Source: Verrucomicrobiota bacterium (GTDB lineage Bacteria > Verrucomicrobiota > Verrucomicrobiia > Chthoniobacterales > UBA10450). From it: a stretch of DNA of 6,694 nt. Made by a program: the position numbers and the translations under genes. The DNA lies in NCBI GenBank assembly GCA_003219945.1, contig QHQV01000345.1:1-6694 (forward strand). Direction: 5' to 3'. The notes below the pieces were generated by a model. That model was not told the DNA's origin. It did not search any database and saw only the letters and a program-made list of their open reading frames with translations. This document shows, one piece after another, positions 6,614 through 6,694 of the stretch (its first letter is position 1; each line of letters opens with the position of its first letter).

Positions 6614-6641
6614 ATGACAATTGCTTGCCCAGCAGTATTAA
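6614..6641 (+). promoter_or_regulatory. Possible sigma-70-like promoter for the gene at 6661
   Basis: ATGACA (6614-6619, five of six matches to TTGACA) and TATTAA (6636-6641, four of six to TATAAT) are 16 bases apart. TGGGC/GCCCA at 6608-6612 and 6627-6631 form a short inverted repeat over the -35 region. The match is only fair, and initiation would leave a short leader. Confidence 0.25.
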
Positions 6642-6647
6642 TTTGTT

Positions 6648-6654
6648 GAGAGGA
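6648..6654 (+). promoter_or_regulatory. Ribosome binding site of the last, partial gene
   Basis: GAGAGGA lies 6 bases before ATG 6661, a good Shine-Dalgarno that makes this start convincing although only 11 full codons are visible. Confidence 0.7.
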
Positions 6655-6660
6655 CACGAT

Positions 6661-6694
6661 ATGTCTGAACCCACCTTGACGATTATCGACAATC
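6661..6694 (+). CDS. Start of a gene cut by the window edge; possibly citrate synthase
   Basis: Only MSEPTLTIIDN is visible. The ATG is well placed behind GAGAGGA, so a real gene start is likely. The opening S-E-x-x-L-T-I-x-D-N resembles the N-terminus of a common type of bacterial citrate synthase, which often reads TLTIxDNRTGK. That would be the first TCA-cycle enzyme, making citrate from oxaloacetate and acetyl-CoA. Eleven residues cannot prove this, so no gene symbol is given. Confidence 0.4.
   Translation, partial: MSEPTLTIIDN

Noticed and set aside
1..6694. CRISPR array, insertion sequence, toxin-antitoxin or phage-defence system
   Set aside because: No regularly spaced direct repeats, transposase motifs, terminal inverted repeats or recognisable defence domains were seen on either strand.

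Overview
This 6.7 kb window reads as a bacterial chromosome segment with moderately high GC. Every confident gene lies on the + strand. No tRNA, rRNA, CRISPR array, transposase or insertion-sequence end is visible. The gene content (FDH-like zinc alcohol dehydrogenase, YghA/GSP39-type SDR, DUF6496 basic protein, PA2169-type four-helix protein, APC permease, short DUF421/YetF membrane protein) is typical of the stress and accessory repertoire of soil bacteria such as Verrucomicrobia, Acidobacteria or Proteobacteria. I lean weakly towards a soil verrucomicrobial or acidobacterial lineage, but the sequence alone does not settle it.

Layout: (1) 19-1200, a complete zinc-dependent dehydrogenase with both zinc sites intact and a strong Shine-Dalgarno. 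(2) 1315-1820, the main discovery: a family I inorganic pyrophosphatase gene broken by three separate frame disruptions. It is recognisable along its whole length but has no long open frame. (3) 1821-2105, nothing recognisable. (4) 2106-2552 and 2587-3447, a probable two-gene unit: a DUF6496 protein with a very basic histone-like tail, and an SDR oxidoreductase. (5) 3448-3898, a 451-base stretch with no intact gene but two possible relics of small Lys/Arg-rich proteins, one on each strand. (6) 3899-4354, a PA2169/DUF2383 four-helix-bundle protein. (7) 4355-4617, mostly featureless, with a possible 36-codon leader ORF whose stop overlaps the next start. (8) 4618-5946, a 12-TM APC-family permease starting at GTG. 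(9) 6052-6561, a DUF421/YetF-domain membrane protein. (10) 6661-6694, the first codons of a further gene, possibly citrate synthase, behind a good Shine-Dalgarno.

The dehydrogenase, SDR, DUF6496 and PA2169 proteins are all of kinds linked to stress or stationary-phase survival. The neighbourhood therefore looks like a loose stress or accessory island rather than one pathway. Several intergenic gaps carry decayed coding sequence, which suggests active gene erosion between otherwise intact genes. I do not see convincing evidence of a new multi-gene system. The strongest observations are the broken pyrophosphatase and the cluster of small basic-protein genes and relics.
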